A stretch of 64,000 nucleotides of DNA from Chromatocurvus sp046260765 (GCA_046260765.1 JBHEOO010000017.1:4622-68621), one strand, 5' to 3'; shown: positions 33,496 through 43,051, numbered from the stretch's first letter. Numbers and translations are program-made. The notes: a model not told the origin generated them from the letters alone.

Positions 33496-34524
33496 ATGCA
33501 CCGCTCCCAGTTGCATCTGATACGTGCTTTCTTGTGCAGCGCCTGTCTGTTGCCAAACCTTCTCTGGGGCGCGTCCCAGTGTGATGATTCCAGCACAGAA
33601 GCGTTAGCGCTACTGGAGCGCATGTCCCGCTCGGGGGTAATGGTCAGTCATCAGGGGATGGCGACGCTGCAGCGCGATGGCGATATGCGTGTGCTGCAGA
33701 TTCACAGAAACACCCAGGGCGACGCGACCACAGAAACATTGACACTGCTGACTGGCCAGAGCGCCCGGATCGTTCGCTCTGCTCATGCGGACACATGCGT
33801 TCACCCCGGGCAAACACTGCTCCGCCTGCGGCAGGAGGAAGGCAACATGTGCGGTGTTGCGGTGCACTACAGGCTCGCACTCGAAACGGGTGATCTTGTC
33901 GCCGATCGGATTACCCATCGGATCATCGCCCAGCCGCGCGACATGTATCGCTATGCACATGTTCTAGAGATCGACGCAGAGACAGCGCAACTGCTGAAAG
34001 TTACCACACTTACCGCTGACGGTCGCCCTCTCGAGCAGTTCCAATACGCCAGTCTCGCATTGGAGGGAACATCGAGCGGCGATAGCGACACATCGGGCAG
34101 CACAGAGCCAGGCAGCAAGCCTGTCATCACTCGCAGTCACATCGCTTCCCATCCTGGTGGCGGGGATGATGAGGGCGACGACGCGAAATCCGGCGACGCG
34201 CCGGCAACTGGTTTAACGCCGGAGCTGCAGCGAGATTCGAGACCAGAGTGGAAACCAGAGTGGCTGCCCGCGGGATTTGTCGCCACGCAGACCACGCCAA
34301 ATGGCATGCGGCAGACCTACACTGACGGCATGGCGAGCTTCTCGGTATTCCTTGAGCCAATGGGCCAGGCCCTGCAGGCCGGTGAAGGTGCTGTGCGAGA
34401 GGGCAGCACCCTGGCTTACACCCGTGGCATGGCCGTGGCGGGCTCGATGGTTCTAGTGACAGTGATCGGGGAGGTTCCGGTGAACACCGCAAGGATCGTC
34501 GCTGACTCGGTAAGGCTGAGGTAG
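33496..34524 (+). CDS. rseB: Sigma-E regulatory protein RseB/MucB
   Basis: 342 residues from ATG 33496, 7 bases after rseA; this start gives a signal peptide (MHRSQLHLIRAFLCSACLLP). The mature protein has the MucB/RseB_N LolA-like domain (EALALLERMSRSGVMVSHQGMA, DMRVLQIHRNTQGD) and a C-terminal domain after an acidic, low-complexity linker (SGDSDTSGSTEPG, GDDEGDDAKSGD) that is unusually long. The C-terminal part has LPAGFVATQTTPNGMRQTYTDGMASFSVFLEP. It binds periplasmic RseA and protects it. Confidence 0.93.
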   Translation: MHRSQLHLIRAFLCSACLLPNLLWGASQCDDSSTEALALLERMSRSGVMVSHQGMATLQRDGDMRVLQIHRNTQGDATTETLTLLTGQSARIVRSAHADTCVHPGQTLLRLRQEEGNMCGVAVHYRLALETGDLVADRITHRIIAQPRDMYRYAHVLEIDAETAQLLKVTTLTADGRPLEQFQYASLALEGTSSGDSDTSGSTEPGSKPVITRSHIASHPGGGDDEGDDAKSGDAPATGLTPELQRDSRPEWKPEWLPAGFVATQTTPNGMRQTYTDGMASFSVFLEPMGQALQAGEGAVREGSTLAYTRGMAVAGSMVLVTVIGEVPVNTARIVADSVRLR

Positions 34525-34527
34525 CGC

Positions 34528-35019
34528 ATGCTGACGGAGTCGGGCAGGGTAGTGGCGGTGGAATCCGAGTTTGTCTGGGTCGAGACGTTGCGCCGCTCGA
34601 CCTGCGGCAGCTGTGCGGCCCGCGCCGGGTGCGGTCAGCGCTTGCTGAATCGACAGGAGGGCGGTGGACGGGGGCTGATCCGGGCGCTATCGGGTGACGC
34701 ATTGAGGGCAGCCGATTGTCGCGTGGATGATCGCGTTGAGATTGCGCTGCCCGAAGAAGTTATCCTCCGCGGCTCCATCATCGTCTACGCTTTGCCGATT
34801 GTCAGCATGATCCTCGCGGTGGCGCTGGCTTCGGTGTTGACAGGTGGTACCAGCGATGCTGCCAGCGTTGCGGCTGCAGTTACCGGCCTGGCGGCCGGCC
34901 TTGGCCTGGTGCGTTGGCACGCCTTCGCCTACCGTGATGACCCACGGATTCAGCCGGTATTGCAGCGACGCTTGTCGGCTGATGCAGATGCCGGCATTGC
35001 AGTCGCGACCATGCCGTAA
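34528..35019 (+). CDS. rseC: SoxR-reducing/RseC family protein
   Basis: 163 residues, start ATG 34528 three bases after rseB. The N-terminal domain has the RseC cysteine motif CGSCAARAGCG (about residues 28-38), followed by two membrane helices (GSIIVYALPIVSMILAVALAS, ASVAAAVTGLAAGLGLV). RseC/RsxC-linked members modulate redox or sigma-E signalling in the inner membrane; the exact role is unclear. It is placed in the sigma-E operon. Confidence 0.92.
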   Translation: MLTESGRVVAVESEFVWVETLRRSTCGSCAARAGCGQRLLNRQEGGGRGLIRALSGDALRAADCRVDDRVEIALPEEVILRGSIIVYALPIVSMILAVALASVLTGGTSDAASVAAAVTGLAAGLGLVRWHAFAYRDDPRIQPVLQRRLSADADAGIAVATMP

Positions 35020-35079
35020 ACACGCTGAACTGAAATAAGCGCTAAACTTACATTTCTACGAGTGATTTGGAACTGAACT

Positions 35080-36480
35080 ATGCCAACTCCACGATTCCTT
35101 GCCCAGTGGCTGCTGTTGACGGTGTCGCTGCTGGCGACGAACTTACATGCGCAAGGCCTGCCGGATTTCCGTGATATTGTCACCGACAATGCTGCGGCCG
35201 TCGTCAAGATTCTGGTCGAACAGGAGGCGGGAGCTCCCGCCCACCCGGAGTTCGATTCGGATCAGATACCCGAGTATCTCCGGCGGTTTTTTGAGGAGCG
35301 CGGCGCGCCTCCCGGACCACGACAGCGAATGTCGATGGGATCCGGCTTCATTGTTTCTAATGACGGGTACATCGTGACCAATAATCATGTCGTCGAGCGG
35401 GCCACCAGCGTTGTTGTCCGCCTCAGCGATCGCCGCGAGTTTGATGCAGAGGTCATCGGTCTGGATGAGCGTTCTGATCTGGCGCTGCTGAAAATCGAAG
35501 GTGAAGATCTGCCGGTCGCCCGGCTGGACACGACAGACCGGCTGGATGTCGGTGAATGGGTGCTTGCCGTGGGCTCGCCGTTTGGACTCGATTATTCAGT
35601 GACGGCCGGTATCGTCAGCGCCAAGGGCCGCAGCCTGCCCACCGAGCGCAACGAGAACTATGTGCCCTTCATACAGACGGATGTCGCGATCAACCCCGGT
35701 AACTCCGGGGGGCCGCTGTTCAACCTCGACGGAGAGGTGGTTGGCGTCAATTCCCAGATATTCACCCGCAGCGGCGGCTCTATCGGCCTGTCCTTTGCCA
35801 TTCCGGTCAGTGTGGTGCGCAGCGTGGTCGAGCAGCTCAAGGAGAATGGCTCTGTCTCCCGTGGCTGGCTTGGCGTGACCATTCAGGATGTCGACCGTAA
35901 CCTGGCGGAGTCCTTCGAGCTTGACCGGCCGATGGGCGCCCTGATTGCGCAACTGGCACCCGGTGGTCCGGCCGAGGGCGCGGGTTTTGAGCCTGGCGAC
36001 GTGATCATTGAATTCGCGGGTCAGCCGATCGCCAGCTCTGCGGATCTGCCCCACGTGGTGGGACTGTTGCGTCCAGGTACGGAAGTGGAGGCCGTGATTG
36101 TGCGTGAGGGCACTCGCAGGACGATCGGCGTCACAGTCGGCGGGCTCGACGCTGACGATGATCTTGCGGCTGCCGCCAACGGCGCTTCCAGCAGAGATGA
36201 GGGCAAGCTCGGCATGCTCTGCGAGAATGCCGCCCCGGATGTGCTTGAGCGCTGGGGTCTGTCGGGTGGTGTGCTGGTGCGCAACGTTGAGCCGCAATCG
36301 CCGGCGTCAGATGCCGGCATCCGTGCCGGAGACCTCATCACGATGGTTGCCAATCAGCCGGTGCAGGACCTGGACGCCCTGCGGGACGTCGTGGAGTCAT
36401 TACGCGCGGGTGCCTCGGTCCCAGTCAGGCTTATTCGCCGCGGTGCGCCCCTGTTCATTGGGCTGCGAGTGCCCGGCTGA
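35080..36480 (+). CDS. mucD: Periplasmic serine protease DegP/MucD
   Basis: 466 residues: a signal peptide (ending NLHAQ), a trypsin-like domain and two PDZ domains. The catalytic triad is His 103 (TNNHVV), Asp 133 (RSDLALL) and Ser 209 (GNSGGPLF). The PDZ domains start near 270 (GWLGVTIQDVD) and 370 (LGMLCENAAPDV). It degrades misfolded periplasmic proteins and, as MucD, dampens the sigma-E response. It ends the rpoE operon; a 60-base gap separates it from rseC, so it might also have its own promoter. Confidence 0.96.
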   Translation: MPTPRFLAQWLLLTVSLLATNLHAQGLPDFRDIVTDNAAAVVKILVEQEAGAPAHPEFDSDQIPEYLRRFFEERGAPPGPRQRMSMGSGFIVSNDGYIVTNNHVVERATSVVVRLSDRREFDAEVIGLDERSDLALLKIEGEDLPVARLDTTDRLDVGEWVLAVGSPFGLDYSVTAGIVSAKGRSLPTERNENYVPFIQTDVAINPGNSGGPLFNLDGEVVGVNSQIFTRSGGSIGLSFAIPVSVVRSVVEQLKENGSVSRGWLGVTIQDVDRNLAESFELDRPMGALIAQLAPGGPAEGAGFEPGDVIIEFAGQPIASSADLPHVVGLLRPGTEVEAVIVREGTRRTIGVTVGGLDADDDLAAAANGASSRDEGKLGMLCENAAPDVLERWGLSGGVLVRNVEPQSPASDAGIRAGDLITMVANQPVQDLDALRDVVESLRAGASVPVRLIRRGAPLFIGLRVPG

Positions 36481-36513
36481 CGCTGACACTGTCGCTCCAT
36501 CAGCTACTCGCGC

Positions 36514-36543
36514 TGCCCGCTTCGCACTTGCGCGTGGCGGGCA
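36514..36543 (+). terminator. Possible terminator hairpin after mucD
   Basis: TGCCCGC (36514-36520) pairs with GCGGGCA (36537-36543), with a CGCA/TGCG inner stem. Only a short CTTT follows, so a rho-independent function is uncertain. The 183-base gap to lepA shows no gene. Confidence 0.35.
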
Positions 36544-36663
36544 CGTCTTTGCTGCGTTACAATCGCGCGTCGCTGCTGACGACATTGTTGCGCGTCGTCA
36601 GCTGGCCGAGTGCACATTCGCTAGCAATCAATACTGGCATCCCTAGGCGTAGAGTCATACCGA

Positions 36664-38460
36664 GTGAGTGATCTCAAGCACATCCGCAATTTCTCGATCA
36701 TTGCGCATATCGACCACGGAAAGTCCACGCTGGCAGATCGATTCATACAGCACTGCGGTGGACTGAGCGATCGCGAGATGAGCGAGCAGGTCCTCGACTC
36801 TATGGATATCGAGCGCGAGCGCGGCATTACCATCAAGGCCCAGAGCGTTACTCTCGATTACCGGGCACGGGACGGGCAGGTTTACCAGCTGAATTTCATC
36901 GATACACCTGGACACGTCGATTTCTCCTACGAGGTTTCACGTTCCCTGTTTGCCTGCGAGGGGGCCCTGCTGGTGGTGGATGCGGGTCAGGGTGTTGAGG
37001 CGCAGTCCGTCGCTAACTGCTATACAGCCATCGAGCAGGGCCTTGAGGTATTGCCGGTGCTGAACAAAATGGATCTGCCGCAGGCGGATCCCGACAAGGT
37101 ACGCATCGAGATCGAGGAAATCATTGGCATCGATGCGACCGACGCCTGCCTGGTCAGCGCCAAATCCGGCATGGGAATCGAAGACGTTCTGGAGCAGCTG
37201 GTGGCAAAGGTGCCGCCACCGGAAGGTGACCGGGATGCCCCGCTTCAGGCACTGATCATCGATTCCTGGTTCGACAATTATCTCGGTGTGGTATCGCTGG
37301 TTCGCGTCAAGCAGGGCATGCTGAGTAAGCGCGACAGGATTGTCACCAAATCCACCGGCAAGCAGCATCAGGTGGATGGCGTGGGGATTTTTACACCGAA
37401 GCGCAAAGAAACCGGGTGCCTGCGTGCTGGTGAAGTGGGTTACGTCATTGCCGGTATCAAGGAGATCAACGGTGCCCCGGTAGGCGATACACTGGTGCCG
37501 GCCCAACACACGGATGTACCGGCGCTGCCGGGTTTCAAGAAGGTGCGTCCGCAGGTTTACGCCGGCATTTTCACGGTGTCCACGGATGACTACGAGGATT
37601 TTCGTGACGCGCTGGCGAAGTTGACATTAAACGATGCCTCGCTGTTCTACGAGCCGGAAACCTCCGATGCCCTGGGCTTCGGTTTTCGCTGCGGTTTCCT
37701 CGGTATGCTGCACATGGAGATTATCCAGGAAAGGCTGGAGCGCGAGTACGATCTCGACCTGATCACCACCGCCCCCTCGGTGATCTATGAGGTGTTGACC
37801 AAGGCCGGCGAGGTGCTCAGCATCGACAATCCTTCCTCTTTGCCCGACCCCGGCGATATCGAGGAGATGCGTGAGCCCATCGCCCGCTGCAGCATTCTGG
37901 TACCACAGGACTATCTGGGCAACGTGATCACCCTGTGTGTCGAAAAGCGCGGCGAGCAGATAGACATGCAGTTTCTGGGCTCCCAGGTATCCCTGAGCTA
38001 TGACATCCCGCTGGCGGAGGTGGTGCTCGATTTCTTTGACCGGCTTAAGTCGGTAAGCCGCGGTTATGCCTCCCTGGAGTATGGCTTTGATCGCTTTCAG
38101 CCGGCGAACCTCGCACGCCTGGATGTACTGATTAACGGCGAAAAGGTAGATGCGCTGGCAGTGATCGTGCACCGCGACCATATCCAGCACCGCGGCCGCG
38201 TGCTGACCGAAAAAATGAAAGAGCTTATCCCACGGCAGATGTTCGATGTGGCGATACAGGCCGCGGTTGGCGGCAAGATTGTGGCACGCCAGACGGTCAA
38301 GGCGCTGCGCAAGAACGTGACGGCCAAGTGCTACGGCGGCGATGTGTCGCGCAAACGCAAACTGCTCGATAAACAGAAGGCCGGCAAAAAGCGCATGAAG
38401 CAGGTTGGCCGCGTTGAAATCCCGCAGTCGGCGTTCCTCGCCGTCTTGCAGGTAGACTGA
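36664..38460 (+). CDS. lepA: Elongation factor 4 (LepA)
   Basis: 598 residues, GTG start. GTPase motifs are AHIDHGKSTL, RERGITIK, DTPGHVDF and NKMDLP. Then come domains II and III, and a LepA-type C-terminus (GGDVSRKRKLLDKQKAGKKRMKQVGRVEIPQ). Length is the family norm. It is a ribosome-associated GTPase that acts on stalled or mistranslocated ribosomes. lepB follows by 15 bases. Confidence 0.97.
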   Translation: MSDLKHIRNFSIIAHIDHGKSTLADRFIQHCGGLSDREMSEQVLDSMDIERERGITIKAQSVTLDYRARDGQVYQLNFIDTPGHVDFSYEVSRSLFACEGALLVVDAGQGVEAQSVANCYTAIEQGLEVLPVLNKMDLPQADPDKVRIEIEEIIGIDATDACLVSAKSGMGIEDVLEQLVAKVPPPEGDRDAPLQALIIDSWFDNYLGVVSLVRVKQGMLSKRDRIVTKSTGKQHQVDGVGIFTPKRKETGCLRAGEVGYVIAGIKEINGAPVGDTLVPAQHTDVPALPGFKKVRPQVYAGIFTVSTDDYEDFRDALAKLTLNDASLFYEPETSDALGFGFRCGFLGMLHMEIIQERLEREYDLDLITTAPSVIYEVLTKAGEVLSIDNPSSLPDPGDIEEMREPIARCSILVPQDYLGNVITLCVEKRGEQIDMQFLGSQVSLSYDIPLAEVVLDFFDRLKSVSRGYASLEYGFDRFQPANLARLDVLINGEKVDALAVIVHRDHIQHRGRVLTEKMKELIPRQMFDVAIQAAVGGKIVARQTVKALRKNVTAKCYGGDVSRKRKLLDKQKAGKKRMKQVGRVEIPQSAFLAVLQVD

Positions 38461-38475
38461 TAGGGACGGACCCCG

Positions 38476-39243
38476 ATGACCATAGACTTCCCCCTGATAC
38501 TGGTGTTGGCGGTATTCTTTACCGGTGGCGTCTGGCTGGTTGATGTGCTGCTGCTGGCGCCGGCCCGACGCCGCAATGCCGTCGAGCAAGAGGTATCGGA
38601 ACCTGTGCTCGTGGAGTACTCGAAGTCCTTTTTCCCCGTGCTTTTTGTGGTTTTCGTGTTGCGCTCGTTTATCGTGGAGCCGTTCCAGATACCGTCTTCC
38701 TCCATGGTGCCGACGCTGGAGGTGGGGGACTACATTCTGGTCAACAAGTTTACCTACGGGCTGCGACTGCCCGTCGTGCGCACGAAGGTGTTTGACATGA
38801 ATGAGCCGGAGCGCGGTGATGTGATGGTGTTCTTTCCTCCACATATGAATAAGACTTACTACATCAAGCGCATTATCGGTATCCCAGGGGACACCGTCAC
38901 GCACCGCAACCGGCGCCTGTATGTGAATGGCGAGCTGGTCGAGACAGAAGCCCTCGCCGTCATCCCCAAGGGGCGCTCCCGCTACCAGATCAGCCGGGCG
39001 GAGTTTGGTGAAGAAGGCCATTTGCTGCAGGAAGAGGTATCGCGGCCGACACGGGATTTTTCAGTGGTTGTGCGTCCGGGCCATTACTTCATGATGGGCG
39101 ATAACCGTGACAACAGCAGCGACAGCCGCGTATGGGGTCAGGTGGCGGAGAAGGACATTGTTGGCAAGGCATTTGCCGTGTGGATGCATTGGGACTCGCT
39201 GTTCAGCGTGCCCAGCTTCAGTCGGGTGGGCGGGATTCGCTAA
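38476..39243 (+). CDS. lepB: Signal peptidase I
   Basis: 255 residues with an N-terminal membrane span, a short loop and a second span (FFPVLFVVFVLRSFIVEPF). The catalytic Ser 76 lies in PSSSMVPTL and the base Lys 131 in YYIKRIIG. GDNRDNSSDSRVWG is the conserved box E. It cleaves secretory signal peptides at the periplasmic face. It is in the classic lepA-lepB-rnc-era order. Confidence 0.97.
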   Translation: MTIDFPLILVLAVFFTGGVWLVDVLLLAPARRRNAVEQEVSEPVLVEYSKSFFPVLFVVFVLRSFIVEPFQIPSSSMVPTLEVGDYILVNKFTYGLRLPVVRTKVFDMNEPERGDVMVFFPPHMNKTYYIKRIIGIPGDTVTHRNRRLYVNGELVETEALAVIPKGRSRYQISRAEFGEEGHLLQEEVSRPTRDFSVVVRPGHYFMMGDNRDNSSDSRVWGQVAEKDIVGKAFAVWMHWDSLFSVPSFSRVGGIR

Positions 39244-39306
39244 CGCCGATCCATTCAGGGGAATGGTGCCGTTCGCACATGGCGCGCACACAACGGGACA
39301 GCGATT

Positions 39307-39693
39307 ATGACGTTACAGGGTTCACAGCGGGGCATGTCACTTCCGGGCTTGCTGGTCATCGCAATCATGGTGGGTTTTTTTGTCACAGCCGCCATTCGGA
39401 TCGCGCCCAAATATATAGAGTACCTGACCGTCAAGGAGGTGGTGGAGCGCGTTGCCAGCGAATTCAATCGCGATGAAGACACGATTTCCGACGTGCGCCG
39501 CAAGCTGGCGACCATTCTGAATACCAACCAGGTCTACGACATCGATTACAAGGACATTGAAGTCTATCGCGAAGACGGCGAGACCTGGATCGACGCCCGT
39601 TATGAAGCCCGCGTTCCGATGGTCTGGCGCATTGATGCCGTGATCAAGTTCGACGATCTGCTGTTCGAGGCCGGGCGCGCCGGGCCGCAATGA
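39307..39693 (+). CDS. DUF4845 prepilin-like membrane protein
   Basis: 128 residues. It starts QRGMSLPGLLVIAIMVGFF and ends in a soluble domain (ERVASEFNRDEDTISDVRRKL, VYREDGETWIDARYEARVPMVWRID). The N-terminus recalls a short type IV pilin-like leader (GMSLPGLL). The family is conserved between lepB and rnc in many Gammaproteobacteria with no known role. Its last four bases overlap the rnc start (ATGA). Confidence 0.88.
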   Translation: MTLQGSQRGMSLPGLLVIAIMVGFFVTAAIRIAPKYIEYLTVKEVVERVASEFNRDEDTISDVRRKLATILNTNQVYDIDYKDIEVYREDGETWIDARYEARVPMVWRIDAVIKFDDLLFEAGRAGPQ

Positions 39694-40373
39694 GTGCGAC
39701 GAGTCAATCGGCAAACCTCGAACGCGCTATCGACTATGCATTTTCCCAGCGCGCACTACTTTTACAGGCACTGTCTCATCGCAGCGCGGGTCGTCACAAC
39801 AACGAACGGCTTGAGTTTCTGGGAGATTCCATCCTTAATCATCTCGTGGCGGAGCATCTCTACGATACTTTCCCGCGCGCACGTGAGGGCTCACTGAGCC
39901 GTATGCGCGCGGAGATCGTCAAGGGTGAGACGCTGGCAGCGGTCGCTCGCGAGCTGAGCCTTGGAGACTACCTGGTACTTGGACCGGGTGAACTGAAGAG
40001 CGGTGGCCATCGTCGTGATTCCATTCTCGCCGATACCCTGGAGGCACTGACCGGCGCCATCCTGATTGACGGTGGTCTAGAGGCCTGCAGGCGCTTTGTC
40101 ATGCAGGTGCTGGGTGGACGCCTCGGCGCGTTGCAGGATATCGAACTCGACAAGGATCCGAAAACCCGGCTTCAGGAGTACCTGCAGTCAAGGGGGCTGC
40201 CGCTGCCTGAGTATCACTTGCTTGATGTCAGTGGCGACGATCACGATCAGGAGTTCCGCGTCAGCTGTCGCCTCGCGAAGCCAAAGTCGACTGCCGAGGG
40301 TACGGGCAGCAGTATCCGGCGCGCCGAACAGGCCGCCGCAAAAACCGCAATGGGTCTTCTCAACCGTGGTTGA
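39690..40373 (+). CDS. rnc: Ribonuclease III
   Basis: 227 residues. It has the RNase III signature ERLEFLGDSILN, the second acidic site DTLEALTGAIL, and a C-terminal dsRNA-binding domain (DPKTRLQEYLQSRGLPLPEY ... RAEQAAAKTAM). It processes rRNA and other dsRNA. It overlaps DUF4845 and era, implying tight coupling. Confidence 0.97.
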   Translation: MSATSQSANLERAIDYAFSQRALLLQALSHRSAGRHNNERLEFLGDSILNHLVAEHLYDTFPRAREGSLSRMRAEIVKGETLAAVARELSLGDYLVLGPGELKSGGHRRDSILADTLEALTGAILIDGGLEACRRFVMQVLGGRLGALQDIELDKDPKTRLQEYLQSRGLPLPEYHLLDVSGDDHDQEFRVSCRLAKPKSTAEGTGSSIRRAEQAAAKTAMGLLNRG

Positions 40374-41271
40374 TCCAGTGGCACATCGCTGTGGGCATGT
40401 CGCCATCATCGGTCGACCCAATACCGGCAAGTCTACCCTGCTCAACTACCTGGTAGGCCAGAAGCTCAGCATTACCTCACGCAAGCCGCAGACCACGCGC
40501 CATCAGATACTCGGGATCAAGACCGGCGACGATTATCAGATCCTGTTTGTCGATACACCGGGCATGCACGTGGACGCCCCGCGCGCCATTAACCGTATGA
40601 TGAACCGCGCCGCCAGTTCTTCCCTTGTGGATGTCGATGTGGTGCTGATGGTGGTTGACCGCACGGCATGGACAGAGAACGACGAGCGTGTCCTGAGCCA
40701 CCTGGTGAACTGTGAGGCGCCGGTGATTCTGGTGGTGAACAAGGTCGACCTGGTTCGGGACAAGACCGAGCTGCTGCCGCACCTCGAGAGTCTGGAAAAA
40801 AAGGCGGATTTTGCCGCGATTGTGCCGTTGTCGGCGCTGCGCAAGCAGAATATCGATGCGCTTGAGCGGGAGATTGTCTCGCGCCTGCCAGAGCGCGATG
40901 CTCTGTTTCCTGAAGATCAGATTACCGACAAAAGCATGCGCTTTCTTGCGGCGGAAATCGTTCGCGAGAAAATCATGCGTCAGCTGGGCGATGAATTGCC
41001 TTACGCCACGGCTGTGGAGATAGAAGAATTCGTCGACGACAAGGGCATTCTGAATATTTCCGCACTGGTCCTGGTCGAGCGTCGCGGCCAGAAGCTGATT
41101 CTTATTGGCGAGGGTGGCTCCCGTCTGCGTTCCATTGGTAGCGAAGCCAGGCGCGATATGGAAAAGCTGTTCGACAACAAGGTCATGCTGCGGCTCTGGG
41201 TCAAGATCAAGTCCGGCTGGTCCGATGATGATCGGGCCCTGAAGAGCCTTGGCTACGACGATCGCGCTTAG
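40366..41271 (+). CDS. era: GTPase Era
   Basis: 301 residues from GTG 40366, which overlaps the end of rnc by eight bases; a GTG at 40378 is an alternative. G motifs are GRPNTGKST, DTPGMH, NKVD and a KH-type RNA-binding C-terminus (SALVLVERRGQKLILIGEGGSRLR). The length equals E. coli Era (301). It binds 16S rRNA during 30S maturation. Confidence 0.97.
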   Translation: MVDPVAHRCGHVAIIGRPNTGKSTLLNYLVGQKLSITSRKPQTTRHQILGIKTGDDYQILFVDTPGMHVDAPRAINRMMNRAASSSLVDVDVVLMVVDRTAWTENDERVLSHLVNCEAPVILVVNKVDLVRDKTELLPHLESLEKKADFAAIVPLSALRKQNIDALEREIVSRLPERDALFPEDQITDKSMRFLAAEIVREKIMRQLGDELPYATAVEIEEFVDDKGILNISALVLVERRGQKLILIGEGGSRLRSIGSEARRDMEKLFDNKVMLRLWVKIKSGWSDDDRALKSLGYDDRA

Positions 41272-41293
41272 CATTATTCCCGGGGCCTGGTGA

Positions 41294-42028
41294 ATGCGCA
41301 TTACCCTGCAGCCGGCCTATCTGCTTCACCGTAGACCGTTTCGCGACAGCAGCCAGCTGCTCGAGGTTCTCACGGCTGAGTACGGTCGCCTTGGCCTGGT
41401 TGCCCGCGGCGTGCGTCGCAAGTCGCGCGGTGGTTCCAGCGGCTCACTGCTGCAGCCATTTGCCCCTCTGCTTCTTTCCTTCTCTGGTGGCGGTGAGCTG
41501 AAGACGCTGACCGGAGTCGAGGCTGGTGGCGGCATCGCGCCACTGCGCGGCGATGCACTGCTCAGTGGGTTTTACCTGAATGAGCTGGCGGTGCGCCTGC
41601 TGCACCGCGATGATCCACAGCCAGATATTTTTGCCGCCTATGCGCTGGCATTGGCCGCGCTTGCTGACGGTGGCGCTATCGAGGATGCACTCCGCGCTTT
41701 TGAGTTCAGCCTGCTGGACGCGCTGGGTTACCGTGTTGAGCTGGCGGTGAACGGTGCCGATGGTGGTGTTATCGCGGATGAGGCGTTCTACGCCTATCGG
41801 CCTGGCACGGGGTTGATTCCGCAGGTGGCATCAGCGGTGGCCGAGATCCCCGCTGGACTGTATAGAGGATCCGATCTGTTGGCGGTAGCGCGGGGTGACT
41901 ACCGCGGCTCGGCGGGACAGACCGCCAAGCGATTGGCCCGTTCAGCGCTCGCAGACCTGCTCGGTGGTCGCCCACTGCGCAGCCGGGAGCTGTTCCTGCA
42001 GCAGCGTCAGCGCGCCCGCGAAAGCTAG
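41294..42028 (+). CDS. recO: DNA repair protein RecO
   Basis: 244 residues. An N-terminal OB fold (AYLLHRRPFRDSSQLLEVLT, GLVARGVRRKSRG) and a helical C-terminal domain (YLNELAVRLLHRDDPQPDIF) are typical. No zinc cysteines are seen, as in proteobacterial RecO. It loads RecA with RecR and RecF. In related genomes pdxJ follows; here cysM does. Confidence 0.93.
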   Translation: MRITLQPAYLLHRRPFRDSSQLLEVLTAEYGRLGLVARGVRRKSRGGSSGSLLQPFAPLLLSFSGGGELKTLTGVEAGGGIAPLRGDALLSGFYLNELAVRLLHRDDPQPDIFAAYALALAALADGGAIEDALRAFEFSLLDALGYRVELAVNGADGGVIADEAFYAYRPGTGLIPQVASAVAEIPAGLYRGSDLLAVARGDYRGSAGQTAKRLARSALADLLGGRPLRSRELFLQQRQRARES

Positions 42029-42138
42029 AACTGCAGCACATACATTTCAGTGTCGTCGCCACCAGACGTGCCCCTGCGCAGGCGCGGTCGCAGGCGTTAT
42101 ACTGCATGGTGCCACTTGCAGCGAAGGTCTCTCACTCC

Positions 42139-43038
42139 ATGCCCACATACCCAACGATAGAAAGCTGCATCGGCCAGACGCCCCTGGTCAGGCTGCAGCG
42201 TCTGCCGGGAACGACAGACAACATGTTGCTGGCGAAGCTCGAAGGCAACAATCCCGCGGGGTCGGTCAAGGACCGGCCTGCGCTCAGCATGATCGCCGAG
42301 GCGGAGGCCCGCGGTGACATCAGGCCTGGCGACACCCTTATCGAGGCGACCAGCGGTAACACGGGCATCGCCCTGGCGATGGCCGCGGCGATTCGTGGCT
42401 ATCGTCTGGTGCTCATCATGCCGGAAAGCGCCAGCGCTGAACGTAAGCAGGCCATGCAGGCCTATGGCGCCGAGCTGATCGAAGTGTCGGCCAAGGCCGG
42501 TATGGAGGGCGCCCGCGACATGGCCGATAGCATGGCCGGCGAGGGGCGCGGCCGCGTGCTCGACCAGTTCGCCAACCCGGATAATCCCATGGCGCACTAT
42601 CGCGGCACAGGACCTGAGCTGTGGCAGCAGACGGCGGGCGAAATTACACATCTGGTGACGTCCATGGGGACTACCGGCACGGCCATGGGCTGTTCCGCCT
42701 TTCTCAAGGAAATGAATCCGGGGATACAGATTATCGGGTTGCAACCGGCCGACGGTGCCAGCATTCCTGGCATTCGCCGATGGCCCGAGGCCTACCTGCC
42801 GAAAATCTTCGAGGCTGCGCGAGTGGATCGCGTGATGGATATTTCACAGGAAGAGTCCGAGGACACCATGCGCCGACTCGCAGCGGAGGAAGGTATATTC
42901 TGCGGCGTATCAGCAGGTGGCTCAGTGGCGGGCGCACTTCGACTGTCACGAGAAGTTGAGAACGCGACGATCGTGTCGATCATTTGTGATCGCGGCGATC
43001 GCTATCTGTCCACCGGTGTGTTTGCACCGCGCAACTGA
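42139..43038 (+). CDS. cysM: Cysteine synthase B
   Basis: 299 residues from ATG 42139; an upstream in-frame ATG adds 11 unsupported residues. PLP Lys 44 is in PAGSVKDRPA. The substrate loop is EATSGNTGIALA, and PLP-phosphate site GTTGTAMG follows. The EGIFCGVSAGG tail is typical. A -10-like TATACT lies about 36 bases upstream of the ATG. It makes cysteine from O-acetylserine and sulfide or thiosulfate. relA follows directly. Confidence 0.94.
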   Translation: MPTYPTIESCIGQTPLVRLQRLPGTTDNMLLAKLEGNNPAGSVKDRPALSMIAEAEARGDIRPGDTLIEATSGNTGIALAMAAAIRGYRLVLIMPESASAERKQAMQAYGAELIEVSAKAGMEGARDMADSMAGEGRGRVLDQFANPDNPMAHYRGTGPELWQQTAGEITHLVTSMGTTGTAMGCSAFLKEMNPGIQIIGLQPADGASIPGIRRWPEAYLPKIFEAARVDRVMDISQEESEDTMRRLAAEEGIFCGVSAGGSVAGALRLSREVENATIVSIICDRGDRYLSTGVFAPRN

Positions 43039-43051
43039 GCGGGCGCAGTCC

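Noticed and set aside
37627..39021. 464-residue minus-strand open frame across lepA and lepB
   Set aside because: It spans two well-defined core genes and the gap between them and is His/Gln-rich with no domain. It is a coding shadow.
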